Positions 37,701-51,000 of a stretch of DNA of 64,000 bases are shown here, piece by piece. Source of the stretch: Larus michahellis (Eukaryota > Chordata > Aves > Charadriiformes > Laridae). Every line of letters begins with the position of its first letter. Position 1 is the first letter of the stretch. The notes under the pieces are model-generated. The model ran no database searches. It was not told the origin of the DNA and saw only the letters and a program-made list of their open reading frames with translations. Position numbers and translations under genes: made by a program. The stretch spans positions 5,039,001 through 5,103,000 of the forward strand of contig NC_133903.1 in NCBI RefSeq assembly GCF_964199755.1. The letters run 5' to 3'.

Positions 37701-40700
37701 ACTTTCTGTATGCCATATCCTGGAGCTCTCTTGAGTAGGAAAATATACTTGAATATGACTTTGAGGTGGAGTATTTCCACTGAGAATTAAAGCCAGGCCA
37801 CAACTCATTCCTTAATCTTGAAATTAAATTAAATTTCAAGAAGGATTTATGTGGGGGGAGGGAAGTTTAGCTTTTGAATTTGTCATGCCTTGACTTTATT
37901 GACTTACCCAGGCTTGGCTGAGATGCTAATACTGACCCCAGACACTGTGCTTTGGCTATCAGTAATGTCCTGTTTCTGCAGTTCACTTGCACAGCCAGCA
38001 TGAAGTCTCTCTGTTGCATTGCTGGACTAGATTTTGTGCATGTGTGCCGCTTGTGACAGGCGTTATCACACTGCTGCAAGCGTCTCATTTTTTTTAACTA
38101 CTAATCAGACTGGTCTTAATTTACAGTTCATCTGAATGTATGTTTGGTGCTCTGAGCAATACTGTTGTCCAGTAACATTCTTCTTTTTTTAAAAAAAAAA
38201 AAAAAGACTAACTAACTTGACCTACATGTTGTGGGAGGGGTTTAAAAAGAACTTTTTTTTTTGCCCAGAACTGTACCTGCATTTTGTGCAGATTTAGAGT
38301 GTTTCTAATCGTGATTCTGAACACTTTGCAGAACTGAGATAGTTGGACGGCTTGAAACTGTCACCAAAAGTCTCAGGCAAATTGAGAAACACCATTAGGC
38401 TGAGGGCAACGAACCCGTGAGGCTCAGTCATTCTCCCCTGGAAGTGGACAGTGGCAGAGGGATGCTGGAGTTTCCTCCAGGATGTTGTCATCTGCCCTGT
38501 TTTCAGCACTCTGTTCACTTGTTTCTCTTTCTGCCAGTTGTCACTTGGCAAAACTTAAGGTCTTTTCACTTTGAGTGGCATTGTGCTTCCTCCCTAGAAA
38601 GGTATTTATGTCTTCATCCATAAAGACTATCCACTTGAAACTTACATTTATAACAGACAGGCTGCTGTTTTCAAGAGGCAGCTGGGAGGCTTCTTCCAAG
38701 TCAGAGGCAGAGAAATGGAGCTGCTTTGAGGGCTGTAACTGGGGAACTGCTGGAGTTGCTATTGTTCAGCCAGCTGCAGCACCCCTCTCCTGGTGCCCTC
38801 TGATATTCCCATGTTAGGAAGATAATCCAAATGTAATTTGAAGCTTGCCCTATAGCTAAGACAGACCTGCCCCTCCTGCTGGTGGTAGCCCTCTTAACAA
38901 CTGATTCCTTATTTATAACTTTGGCAATACCAAAATTTTACATCAGTGCTTTTAAATGATTTTCATCTTGCTATGCCGAGTAGTTGAGAGTACTGTCACA
39001 TTCCCCTGTCTATGCATTCATTTGGCACCAGGAATAAGATACTTAAAATTTCTCAAGTATAGCATGCGTGAAATAAACTCTTTGGATATAAGGGCCGGAA
39101 CTATTCTTACAGAACAGCTGTACAACATTTTAATTTAGCCCTGGTTTTGGGGTGGGGACACAGAAAATCATTTGATTGAATAATATTAACAACTGCTTTT
39201 AGGTTCTGGTCTGTCTAGTAAATAACATGCTGGGCTTCTGCACATGTGGCAGCATTTTATGACCTCTGGAACTAAATCCTTTCTGACACTGGTTATTTAT
39301 TATTCTTTTAAGTAGAACGGAATTTATATAAAATCATCCCACTTCATAACCAGCAGATGCCAGCTTGGAGTTGTTTGCATAGCTCTGCATTTTTGTTTGT
39401 CGTTGCTGAGGGGTGGGGGACAAGCTCCAAAAGGCAAACTCCATAGCCTCCAGTGTTTGAGCAAATCCAGTTGCTTTGGCTGGATTTGTTATGTGCAACT
39501 GCTGCGTTCAATTGAAAGGCTGTGTCAGGAGAGATTGCCTCTGTGGATTGAGGTCCTCAGTCCATCTCTGCATGCCAACAAGGTCTAAAACCTTCTCAGG
39601 CACACGTATCTCATCTATGTCTCTTCCTATATTGGCTGAAAACAAACCAGTTTTCAGCTTTCCACCTCCAGAGGCAGCCAGTTCTTGTGTGGAAATAATA
39701 CGTGATAAACCCTGCTTCCTCTGTTACAGAAATGGAGGCTTTCTGCTTGCGTTGCTGACTCTTCATGTGTCCTATTGTTTGAGCAGCTAATTTTTCATTC
39801 TTTGTCCTTTGTTTTTGGATTAGCCATTTTGCCATTTGCGGCTTCAGCACTGTGATAGAGATTTATTCCCATATTAGAGGACTAATTTAGAGAAACAGCA
39901 TAGTTAGGGGCAGGCCCTATCAGGGATGAAGCCTTTGTGCGGTTTAATTCCCAGTGATTTTTCAACAGCACATATTTTAAGTTTTGCTTGTTTTGGCTTA
40001 GAAGGATCGTGCTTTTCTTGACTTTATTGTTATAAAGCCCCAGAGCCTGGCAAGCCAAAAGATTCCGGAAGAGATGGACAGTACTGCCGCTGGCCAAAGT
40101 CTGTGGGATTCCTGCTCTCTTTGACAGGTGGCTGTTGCTTGTGATATGGCTCTGTTTGTGTACGTTATGGTGAAAGGGAAGAATGGGGGTGTTCAGAGGG
40201 AAGAGCAGGCAAGACCTGAGCGAGGAGAAACGAGGCTGATAGGTTAGTGCCACCTGTCCTGATGCTGAGCCTGGAGAAGTCCCATGTAATGTAGTTACTT
40301 CACTTAATTCCTAGAGATGGAAGCCCAGTTCCCCATGGCTCTTCTACAGGCAGAGAAATGGGCTTACTTCACCCTTGTTTTCCCGGTGCTGGCGTGGAGA
40401 CAAGGCTATTGTGCTGCTTCTAAGCCTCTGCAGAGATCTTAGTTGAATTTGGATTCTGCTTCTCTGTTTTGCAGACCCACGCTGCGTGTTCCTAGGGGTT
40501 ACAAAACGCTGAAAATGCTCCTTGGTAGGAAATACTAATTTTATCTGGAGGGTTGTATTAGCACTGGGTCAGCTTCCAGCTTGAAAATGCAGTAGCTTTT
40601 CCCTGAAGTCATTATGTGTTAGTAAGTGGTTTCATGTAGTCTATTGGTGGTGTTTTACAGAGTTACCTTAAGCCTCAGCGTGTCGTCTGTAATGAAACTG

Positions 40701-43173
40701 GAATTTTTGATTTGGAACGGTTGTCATCAAGAAAACAATCCTTGGCAGAAGCCGTTACCGGCGGTGTCCTTAATGTATCAGAGTAACACCTGGTTAACTG
40801 ATTCTTTGTTAGAAACTCCCTAATGTTAACTGATACATTTAGTTATTTAGAGATGTAGTACTCTACACAATTTTTATATAGGTGCCATCCTTCAGAATTT
40901 TTCTTTAAATACTAGCCAGTTCACTACAGAATGTCAGAGCCCACCCCATCCTGTGCTGCAAGGGTTAATCGTAATTTTCCAAACAATGTCTGACAAGATG
41001 CTGGCCTCAAAGAAGGCCCTGGCGTACACAGCATCCAGGTGGAATTTTATTTTTCTTTCTCCCCGTGAACAGGCCAAAGGGGAAATGCACAGCAGAGCAC
41101 TCAATAACTAGCTTGTACGTTGAGTTTTTCTTGTAGTTTATATAAATTCCAGCCAGACTTTTAATGAAACTGCTTATTACTCTGCTTTGAGAGAGGCTGG
41201 TGCATCTTGGGTCCTGCTGTTTGATATGTTTGCCACTGTTCACAAAAGCAGCTACTTCTGGCAACAGCTTGTAATTTAACAATATTCTTGATTACAGATG
41301 GCCACTGCACGATACCCTTTGCAGCGTGAATGGAGCTGCACGTTAAGGGTAATGTCTGGTAACACAGCAGCTTGCGAAATGTGTATTTTTCTCGCTTATT
41401 TTCCAGTGCATGCACATAAGTACCATTGTACTAATGGAGCAAAAAGTGCTAGTTTCATTCTCCATCTCAGCAGTGTCTTGCCTCCCAATATCGGAAGGGT
41501 GTAAATGCTGTTGGGATGAGGTTGTTTTGTCTGCTGCGATTAGGTCAAATATATGTGTGATTTATTCTCCTTCTGCTAAAGGAATCCGCTATTTTTATCT
41601 TTGAGAGGCCACGTGCTCAGTTTTGCTCTAGTTAAGCACAAGTTATGTCAGAAGCAGTTATTTCTTCTGCTTAGAAGGGAGGATTTTGTCTTGTTCTAAT
41701 GGATGTGCTTTTACCCTTTGTCAGTGCAGGTAAAGAGTCATAATCTTATTTCTTACTAGTCTGTGACATTAATATAGCTGCAGCCTAGGTGATGTTTGTG
41801 AAGAGGGTGGAGGGAAGGTGGAAATGGATGCGATTTTTAGGTAGCTAAAAGCTGTTATTCAAATGGGGGATGTACAAGTCTTGTGAATCCCCTGTCAGCA
41901 GGGAGCCTGCTCCGCGGTAAAGCGAGCAGCTCTTTCTTCACTGTTAAAGCCTGCCTGGGTTAAAAAAAAATGTTCCTTTCTTGCTTTGCTGCCCCCTATT
42001 TCAGTAGAGGGAGTGAACTGTTCTGTAACAAACTGAGTGCTCTGCTACCTTTTTCACCTTCACTTCCAGCGATGTTTCTTGGCCATCCTTTTTGGATTTA
42101 CTATCGAAAACCGAATAGCAAGCTGCATCGGTGGCAAGGAGGTAGCTATTGCAGGGAGAAAGCAAACACCCTCATTGGAAGGTGCTTCCTCTCTTAAATC
42201 CTTCCAGTACAACTTGCTGTCTTAATGGATGAATTGCTAGTCTTGCTTTCTGTGAAAGTCTGTACGGTTCATTCATCGATCCGGTCTGGTTGCTAAGGCG
42301 TGACGTTTCCAGAATCTCCGGAGAAACCGGTTAGCTATCATATCAGTGTGAGGAACCATTTCAGGATTGCTAACAAGATCCTATTTTCTCCAAATGTTCT
42401 AGTTCCTCCAAGTTAGCAAAAGGTAAGGAAGAATAACTTGCCTCATTTTGAGATGACTTCACGTACAGCAGGCATAGTTTGTTCATATGAAACAAATCTT
42501 GAGTTGAAAAAGCTGCTGCTTGTTGAGCAGAGGCAGTGACTGACCTTGAGGGGCTGCCGTCAGCTCGGGCATTTTTCTCTCTGGTTCTCACAGCTGGGTG
42601 GGTGAAAAGTCTGTCTTCAAGCTCTGTAGTTTTAATTCTCTGTTTCCTGTTAACAGGGTCACCTTGTCCTCCACAGACTGCTACATCGTGCACGAGATCT
42701 ACAACGGAGAGAACGCTCAGGACCAGTTTGAGTATGAGCTGGAGCAGGCCCTGGAAGCGCAGTACAAATACATAGTGATAGAGCCCACTCGCATCGGGGA
42801 TGAGACGGCCCGTTGGATCACTGTCGGGAACTGCCTGCACAAGACGGCTGTGTTAGCGGGCACCACCTGTCTCTTCACCCCTCTGGCACTTCCAGTAGAT
42901 TATTCTCACTACATCTCCCTGCCTGCTGGTGTGCTGAGCGTGGCTTGCTGCACCCTTTATGGTATCTCTTGGCAATTTGATCCCTGTTGCAAGTACCAAG
43001 TAGAGTACGATGCCTATAAACTTTCCCGCCTGCCCCTGCATACGCTCACCTCCTCCACTCCGGTGGTGCTGGTGAGGAAGGACGACCTGCACAGAAAGAG
43101 ACTGCATAACACGATAGCACTCGCTGCCCTGGTGTACTGTGTAAAGAAGATCTATGAACTCTATGCCGTATGA
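34671..43173 (+). CDS. TMEM11: TMEM11, mitochondrial inner membrane protein (two exons)
   Basis: The coding sequence joins 34671-34735 and 42657-43173 and gives 193 residues (human 192). TMEM11 is the vertebrate homologue of Drosophila PMI. It sits in the inner mitochondrial membrane and is linked to the MICOS complex, crista shape and mitochondrial form. Residues 1-22 are basic and Gly/Ser-rich (MAAWGRRRAGPGS). The core from DCYIVHEIY (29-37) onward is almost identical to human. Two hydrophobic segments lie at about 85-102 and 108-128, separated by DYSHYISL. The C-terminal part keeps VVLVRKDDLHRKR and a final KKIYELYAV. Differences from human gather in the first 28 residues. The start codon has A at -3 and G at +4. 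A single 7.9-kb phase-2 intron splits Arg22. Confidence 0.97.
34736..42656 (+). other. TMEM11 intron 1
   Basis: A 7.9-kb intron running from GC-rich island DNA into AT-richer DNA after about 35.3 kb. It includes A or T runs at 36757-36773 and 38183-38205 and a possible tRNA-derived fragment near 35830. Open frames on the minus strand between 37.1 and 38.6 kb begin at non-ATG codons and have no recognised homologue, so I do not annotate them. Confidence 0.75.
35826..35885 (+). repeat. Possible tRNA-derived SINE head
   Basis: TGGCATAGTGG at 35832-35842 is a full match to the RNA polymerase III A-box consensus TGGCnnAGTGG, followed by GTAAAGCTGTCTGCA as in tRNA-like SINE heads. A clear B-box (GGTTCGAnTCC) is missing at the expected distance and no body can be traced. 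This is either an old decayed SINE or chance. Confidence 0.25.
42657..43173 (+). CDS. TMEM11: TMEM11 coding exon 2 and stop
   Basis: The acceptor CTGTTAACAG is followed by G completing Arg22, then VTLSSTDCYIVHEIY. The frame is open for 171 codons to a TGA at 43171-43173 and contains both membrane segments. Confidence 0.97.
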
Positions 43174-43570
43174 CTTCAGCAGGGAAGAGAGAAACCCACA
43201 AAGACAAGCGTATTAAGACTCCCACAGTAACATTTTGTTTTTCCTCTTTGAGAAGCAGTGGAGACTGGGAAGGATTTGGTTTAATAGAGCTGTTATTTTT
43301 AAAATAACACATCACTGGTGCACCAAGGTTTTTCAGTTCTTCGTTACACTTAAGAGATGTGGATGTGTGGTGACTTGAGAGCTGTATGTTAGGCCATGGG
43401 AGTCCAATCGAGCAGCGGAATGTCGATGAAAGGGAGCTATAGAAAGAGGGGGTGTGAGAGCTTCTTTTTTTTTTTTTTTTGGAAACATTTAAGTATATTG
43501 TTTAATTGTATTACACAGAACCAGCCAGAATTATCATTGACCATTAAAGGATGAGAATTTCAAATGCTTT
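43174..43570 (+). other. TMEM11 3' UTR (inferred)
   Basis: The span runs from the stop to just past an ATTAAA signal at 43543-43548, about 0.4 kb. It includes a run of about 18 T at 43464-43481. Confidence 0.5.
43543..43548 (+). terminator. Poly(A) signal variant ATTAAA, TMEM11
   Basis: ATTAAA is the commonest variant signal and is followed by T-rich sequence (TTTTGCTCTCTTGTTACTG). A canonical AATAAA at 44432-44437, with a GT-rich stretch after it, is an alternative distal site. Confidence 0.5.
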
Positions 43571-44431
43571 TGCTCTCTTGTTACTGTTATCGTAGTTCCC
43601 TTTTATAGTGTGCTTCCAGGGAAAGGAGGCTTTGCTGTGAGAACTCCAGTGATGGTAATTATTTATGCATGCTCACACACAGACCTGATACTGCTCTTGG
43701 CCGTTGCACGTGGCAGCAGCGTCCATGTTACTTCACCATATGATGAAGGAATAGCTGTAGAGTGTTGCTTTCCCTCTTGACTAGCTCTTTTTCTTGGAAG
43801 AGGGCTTACTTGTTACCCCAGTGTTTCTATCTTTTTGGTAATTGCTTAAACATCGATGATTGGGACTAAAGGGGTCCAAATCCTCTGCTGCCCTGCCACC
43901 TCCAATCACTGTTTCTCTGCACAGTGGAGACAACACTTAAGTTTCCAGCTGCAAACACATTCTGCTTAGTGCCTGTACAAGTTCTTTCCAACGTGGATGC
44001 ATCTCCACTGAAATGTGTTGTAGTGGGTGCAGCTGAGGACTGCCGAGGTGGGAGTCCAGCTCTTTCCTTTGTGCTTTGTTACGGCTGTGCCCTGACTACA
44101 CGGTTCCACTGCTCTTGCTTGGAACACACGCTTCGGGAGCTGCCTGCTGTTGCTGCAAGGCACCCACCTGATTGTATCTTTTGACCGTGTTATCTGAAAT
44201 TTTAGAATTCTCGTGTGCTAATGCATCTTTTAGCTCAAAACTGTCAAAATCTTGTTCTCAGAATGGGAAGTATTTACTGTTTTGCAAGATCTGCCAGTTA
44301 CTTTTAAAAGATAAGGGCTTGCTTTCTATAATCTCCTCCTACCAGCTGGAAAACAGGCGTGGCTTGCATTTAGGAGGCCAGCTTGGCACAGCTTCAAGTG
44401 TTATGATCTGAATACGAGAGCAAAGCCCTGT

Positions 44432-44437
44432 AATAAA
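44432..44437 (+). terminator. Possible distal TMEM11 poly(A) signal
   Basis: AATAAA is followed by GGTGTACGTGCTGCTTGC, a plausible G/T-rich downstream element. Using it would give a 3' UTR of about 1.3 kb. Confidence 0.35.
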
Positions 44438-46621
44438 AACTGCCTGCACGCAGGTGTACGTGCTGCTTGCTTCAGTGGTAGTCACAGTCTGACCTCCACA
44501 GCTGAAGTGCTGACCTTGGAAGGGAGTCATGAGGTCAGACACCAAATTCAGTAGTTCTATCTTTATCTTTCCAAATTGCGACGGCAGGCACTCCTCCTCT
44601 CCTCCAGACTGCAGCGGGCTTTTCTGGCTGCGGTTCCAACTTGTCCTTTTCTGCTGATGCAGCTTTTGTTAGCGGGGCGTGCGTCCCCGTCGTGTGCCTG
44701 CTGGGCAGACAGGGTTTGCTGGGAGTTCTGAGCAAGTACTTTTACCTCCCACAGAGGCAGCCGTACCTGAGCAGGCACATGGGCTGGAGGAAACTCCTGT
44801 GGCATCGAGACACTTCTAGGTGGCAACAACCCTTTGCCTCTTTTGCTGGTACAGTGGCCGAGTTGTCTCCCTCCAAGGTTAAAAGAAGCTGGGATCTGGA
44901 GCGTCCCTATTTATAGCAACAATGTACAGTTGCCTTGGCAGAGAGGAGGGGAAGAAATGCAACTGCTTCATCTCGCTGCGGTTAGGCCAAGACCGCTGGG
45001 CAGGCTGCCTTTCGAGCCCTGACATTGTTTGTTTCTAAAGTCTCGTCTGCTGGATGAATTTTAAACTAGTGGCAGATCTGCCATAGCTAATACGTACTTT
45101 ATTGCTGCAGACGGCCCCGAAATATCCTTGTGCTGGCCACACACAAGACGTTCCTGCTCTTTTTTTTAATCAATGCTGAATAATTTTCAGGGCTGTTAGT
45201 TCTTTTTCTTCACCAAACCTCTGTGGTCTTCGCACTTTTTTTGTATTAAGCTTTCCCTTGCCTGGAATAATCACTGGCAGAAGACTAACCCTTGGTAGGC
45301 TCCCTAAACGCGTGGTTTGCATCAAAGACTCCGGAGTTAAAAATAAGTGAGTTCCCTGTGGTCTCTTATTGCAGGAGAAAAGGTGAAAAGTCAGCTGAGC
45401 TCTCACAACAGGTAGGTCTGTTTTAAAAATGCACCTTTTTGCTCCATTCTGAGGTGGAGAGGACGCATATGGGGGGTTAGAGGGGTTTGTTTTCCAAGAA
45501 GTATTAGTGATAATGTAGCTGAAATGCTCGGTGAGATCCTGGTTATTAGTAAGTCAGTGCTGTAATATGCAAGGTGACCTGGGAGGATGAGAGGGGTCTC
45601 GAGGGTCGTGTGTGTCAGTGCGTTTCCATGAGGTGGTTGCTGTATCTGCCTTCCCCCGCGCCGCGGCTGTGGGTTACAGTGGCTGGGGACAAACCTCCCT
45701 TTCGAAAGCCTTTGCTGCCCATCCTGACCATCGTGGGGGTGCTCTGAAATGGAGTGTGCTACGGTCCTCTCGTCAGAGAGGGTATTTTCTTTCAAAGGGG
45801 AATGTGCGCACTCCCAGTAACCGCTGACTTGGAGCTGTAGCTCAAACAGTAACTACTGTAACTCCCCGCATGCAACTTTTTTCCTCAGGCCTGACATGTT
45901 CCACCCCTCAGCTCCCTGGATGATAACACAGAAATGCAAAGTGGCCCCTCGGTCCTTCCTGGGTGGCCGTGACCTGAAACACCAGAAGACAGAGCAGCTG
46001 GACAAGACTGGCAGGAGTACTGTATTTTGCCAAGAAATGGAGGACCTGAACACGCAAAATGTGAAAGGAAAAGCACAACTAATGCTTACAGGAACTCCCC
46101 TTGCGGCAAGGGAGGGAAGGTAATGTCTTGGTTTCCTACCATAACAGGGAAAAAAAAGATATATACACCTGAAAGCTTCAACTTATAATTTCAGCCCTAG
46201 GCCTTTACGTAGCACATCTGCAACCTCAGCCACAGTGAAACGGCAGAGGATGTCCTAACCGAGCAGCAGCATTGTGATCATTAAACACGTCCTGGTCATC
46301 ACCTGGAATGGATTCTGAGATCACTTATAAATCTGTAGTGGTCAGGAAAAGGCGTTGCGAAGGAGAAGGTCCTGCTGAGCCTGCACACCTGTATCAGAAT
46401 TTCAGTATGACTGATCCTCTGTGTGGATGCACACTGTCTCCTGTAAAGCAGATGATGTAAAGAGGGCTGGGATGAAGTATGTTGTGCTGCATCTCCTACT
46501 GGTACAGTAGAACCTTGCAGGAATGTAAGAAAAGAAAAACAAAACCCTCCTGCTTTCCCTTTAATTTTACCTGCTGTGAGGAGCTGAAGTAGAACAAAGG
46601 ATTAATTTCATAGCAATGTAA

Positions 46622-46627
46622 TTTATT
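46622..46627 (-). terminator. Candidate DHRS7B poly(A) signal
   Basis: AATAAA on the minus strand lies about 1.25 kb past the DHRS7B stop in an AT-rich patch. It is chosen only because no nearer canonical hexamer was noticed. Confidence 0.35.
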
Positions 46628-47878
46628 TGTCATCAGATGTGCACTCACAGGCAGGACATACAAGGCAGTACACATGGAAAATGCTGGTAAGTGCATGGAG
46701 GCGGCAGCAGGGCTCTGGAGCTTGGTTCCTATTAGTAGGCTTTCTTTCAATTACAAGTTAAAAAAAAGATTATTTCTGTCCTTATTGAACGATCTCTGTG
46801 CAGCCACTCCTTTTCCGTAGTGGTGCTGTATCCCTCACAACATGAGGAGAAGGGGTAAAGAATGGAACACGGCATTCCCTCAGGCTGTCAGACTCCCTGA
46901 AACCTGTGATACCAGGCAGGTATCATTCCCCCGCTGGCTGTGATCCTAATTAGCATCTGTGATTACTTTAAAACAGATGAGAACTAAGGGGCTATCTCCT
47001 ATACTGTCCACCCAGTGTGCACAGATTCTCCGCCGCTTGCCTGGCACCTACAGAATTGCACATACACTGTGCTCTAGGCCTGCAGGTGGACCAGGTGTGC
47101 CACTATCAGCTGCACAGGATTTACACCCAAGAGCATACCTTGCTGTGCTGCATTCCATCTGCTCAGTGCTTCCCTGCATTCACTTGTCTGGGGTTAATAC
47201 TGTACTGTCAGGTAGTCCAGAGTTAAATGTCCCCGTACATCAGTAAGGCATGATTCAGATAAAATAATTGCCAAATAAAACCTACATTTTTACATCAGTT
47301 ACTTTAAAAGTGGCACTGGACTTGACTTTAGCTTGACATCTGATTTGCATGTTAACAAGCAGAGGCTCTGTGAAGCTTCCCATTTCAAGCAACATGTTCT
47401 GGATCAGGTTGGAAGGAGCGGGAAGGAGACACTGATCATGAGAGCTCCTAGCCAAGGACTGCATTTCAGGGGGGCCGTGGGGTGGGGAAAGCTGAGATCT
47501 GTTCGTGTGAAGGCAAACCAGGTGGGCTGTATTTGTAGCAGGGCAGTAAAGCTGAGCATGCCTGGAGTGAGGTGAGGTAAGGTGCTGTCTTCCAGCACAT
47601 GGGCCTCCCCTGCTCCGAAGGGTCTTCCCTTGAGTTACCCTCCCCTGCAGCCTCAGCTCTCCCCCTTTGTCCAAGCACCCTTCTTCAGGTGAGGTTTAGT
47701 TGCTGTCTTCCACCAAGCGGGCCTGCCCTCATGTGGGGGAAACCGCTTCCCACTCTCCATGCAATGGTAAATTGCAGCATTTTGAGAAAGGTTTTTCCTG
47801 CAGGAGCACCTCCACTGATGTCCCAGCCAAACTGCAGGGGGTCAGCCTCTCCCTACAGTTACTGCTCTTAGCTGAGCT

Positions 47879-48084
47879 CTAAGAGTCCTTTGCTTTTCTC
47901 TCCTTTTTTGCTCTAGCTGCCATTAAGGTGAAGAAGAGCCTGGGGAAGATGTTTCGCAGGTAGACAGCCAGGGAGGGCGTTAGGCCAGCTACAAGCACTT
48001 CCTTCTTCTTCTGTCCCACTGCATTGAGAACCACCTGAGCGACCTCCGCGGCTGTCTGTCCTTCGGCGGTGTTCTTGTCCATAA
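47879..48084 (-). CDS. DHRS7B: DHRS7B coding exon 7 and stop
   Basis: The acceptor CTTTGGCAG precedes TTATGGACAAG. It encodes the C-terminal quarter ([14 protein letters not shown], then [16 protein letters not shown]) and a basic tail, and ends with a TAG at 47881-47879. Confidence 0.95.
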
Positions 48085-51000
48085 CTGCCAAAGGAAAGCT
48101 GAGTAAGCACCAGCGCCAGCAGGTAAGCCCATGTTTAAGTACCTTTCCTAGGAATGCTCTGTTCTAACTGTATGTCGCAGCTTGTATGGTTTTGGTTTTT
48201 ACACCAGTTGTGTACGGGAGCACAGGCAGATATAATTCATGGTCAGGCTAGAAGTCAGTAATTGCTCTCTAGGAAGGCTAAATTTTGGGGGTTACTGTTC
48301 CTACCCTGCATCCAAAGTTGTCTTTTGATACTTCAGGGCTAACCTGTGTCCCCACCAGAGGCCATATGTTGCAAGTGCACTTTGGAGTAACTCAGTGAGG
48401 TGGAGATGCTTTAGATATAGGGCAGAAAATCTCACCTCCATAGCGAGATCCATCTGCTGTTACAGCATTGAGAGAGAGGTTTGTCTGAATGTATCCAGGG
48501 CTTACAACCGTCACATCAATGTCATACTGCTCTACCTCTGCTCGTAGACAATCAAAGAAGGCCTGGGTAGCATGCTTAGAGGCAGCATCTGAAAAACAGG
48601 AAAAGGACTATGCACTACAGAGAAGAAGCTGAAGGAAGATTGACTCCCCTGAATGGGTTTTTCACTGCAATGCAGCCACTTCTCAGTAAGAACGCAGCAG
48701 CTGTTTTCCAGCTTCTAGGTTTGGTGTTTTGGTTTTTTTTTAGTGAATGGCAGCAACAGGTAGTGGGAGTGAGAGGCAATTTAGGAAGGCAAAATGTAAA
48801 TACTCAAGTTGGAAACTGGCTAGGATCCTGAGCTTAATATCACAGCCATGCTAAAGCACCACGGAGTGAACCCGAGCTGCCTCCCACTCAGGATAAAGGA
48901 GACACGAAGCCTGGCTTGGGAAGCATTTGATAGGACGGGCTGGGGGAATGTGGTGCCAGCAGAGGAGGGCAGAGCTGGCATTCGCTGCCAAGTGCTCTGC
49001 TGGCCTACCCGCACTGAGCCCTACGGACTTGCCGAGCAGGTTCAGGGCTTGGCTGCACACAAGTCCAAACCTGATCACACAAGCAGACAGGAACAGAGAA
49101 GTGTGGCCTAGGGCAGGATTTCCCCCTCTTAAACGGCCGAGTGACTCCTTTTGCTCACTCCCTTTCCATGTATGCTTGGTCACTACCACCGTGACTGCCA
49201 TCACCTCAGCACGGCTGCAGGGCTGACACCGGCAGCACAGAGCTTGGGGCAGGCTGCACACCCAGTCTGAGGACCTAGGCTGAGCTGAGCTCCGTGCTGC
49301 CGGGGCCGTGCAGCTCTGGGCACTGCGAGCAGCCTGGAAGCTCTTCAGAACACACTTCTCGGTGCAATCGTACCCCCATCATCTGCGAGACCAGATGGCC
49401 CAGACATTCCAGGCTCTCCTTCACTCTACACCATGCCCTACCACTCTTCTGCCATCCTCACTGTCCTTTCCCATTTTTATGTTTATTTTCAGTGATCTAC
49501 AGATGCTTGTATGCCAAACAGTCTCCTCCTAGTTCCTCCATCTTTTATAAGGCTTTCTCCAGTAATCTCACCAATATTATTTCTTCTCTTAACTGATTTA
49601 GCATGAAGAGTTTGCTGGATCAAGGTAACTGTTTAGGCTTTTATTTTTGGCATTGGTTGTAATATGGCACTTCACAACTTATTAAAACAAAAAGTCCCTA
49701 CTTTTGTATAGGAGATTAACCAGGCAAACAGCAAGGATAAAATGCAATAAAATTATGGAATTAATCAGAAAGTTTATAGGAAATCTCAAGTGTTAAGACA
49801 GGAATATCAAACTGTTTTCAAGACACTGAAAACATATTCTCCTTCCCCATCCCTTAACAACTTTAGGACAGGGCTAAGATTTTGTATTTGAGAGTGCCTT
49901 CCTCAACAGCTGTGGGTGATTTGTGACCACATTAAGAATGATGCACAGCTCTGCCTTCCCTGCATGCAGCCAGCTCTACAGAGAGCTAAATGTGGAAGCA
50001 GTAGCCAAGTATTCATTCAGTATGCTGCCCCAAATATGTCTTCCCCATCTTCTGTGGAGGTACTTACATGCAGATCTGAAAGGAATGCTTATTTTGCCTT
50101 GAACGCTGCTGATGGCCACAATGTGGCCTTGTCTCCTCTTGATCATGGAGGGGAGAAGTGCTAGAAAAGACAGAAAAGACCCATTCAGAATAACAGTCCT
50201 GCCATTACTGCTGTCAAGAATCAATGCTTTCAGAGCATTCAAAGATGCCTAAGTGAATTGCAGGATCCTCATTCAGTGTAGGGGCTGTGCAAGGGATAGC
50301 GCTTAGGATGCCTCTAACTGAAGCTCGAGTCTGGCTGGGACGTTCACCTATCGGGAGACTCCTTGTGCCAGCGAGGCTGCGCAAAGGCTGCTGTCGCTGT
50401 GATCTCCCACAGGCAGGTCAGCAGGACTTGCTCTTTTCTGCCACCAGCACTCTTTCCAATTCCTGCAGCTGACACACTCCAGGCTGAACTTCCTGTGTAA
50501 CCAAAGCTTCCTAGGAAAGCTACAGCTTCACCTAAACCCATACTGTGTTCTCTAGGGTTTTATCGGAGCAGACAGGTTAACCATATCGTTCTATGTAAGT
50601 TCCTGCCAGACTAGAGTCAGGAGTTGTTTTAAAAAAGGTTGTACCTCTAATTAGGTACTTCCCATGCAGTCACGCCCAAGCACCAACTTTAAGCCTGCCC
50701 ATAAAACAAAACTTTCCTCCCCTCTTATACTGTGCTGTACCAAATACAATTACAAACGGAAGTGAAGCTGTGCTTAGTTGTGTTGGCCTGCAAAAGATAT
50801 CAGCCAAATCCACTGCCCCCCTGTAATGCGGCTCATGGGTACCTTTGGTGAGGGCTATGGGACCAAAGTAATTTGTTTCCATCACTTTCTTATCCACGTC
50901 CAGTCCTGTGTCCACAACTGTGCCTCGGAAACTGATGCCTGCATTGTTGATCAGTATGTCCACGTGACCCAAGTACTTCAGGATCTCTTCAGCAGCATTT

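Larger units (their letters stand above)
43571..47878. other. Convergent gap between TMEM11 and DHRS7B
   Basis: The two genes point at each other across about 4.3 kb, which must hold both 3' UTR ends. No coding exon or named repeat is seen. For DHRS7B the nearest usable minus-strand AATAAA is at 46622-46627. Confidence 0.6.
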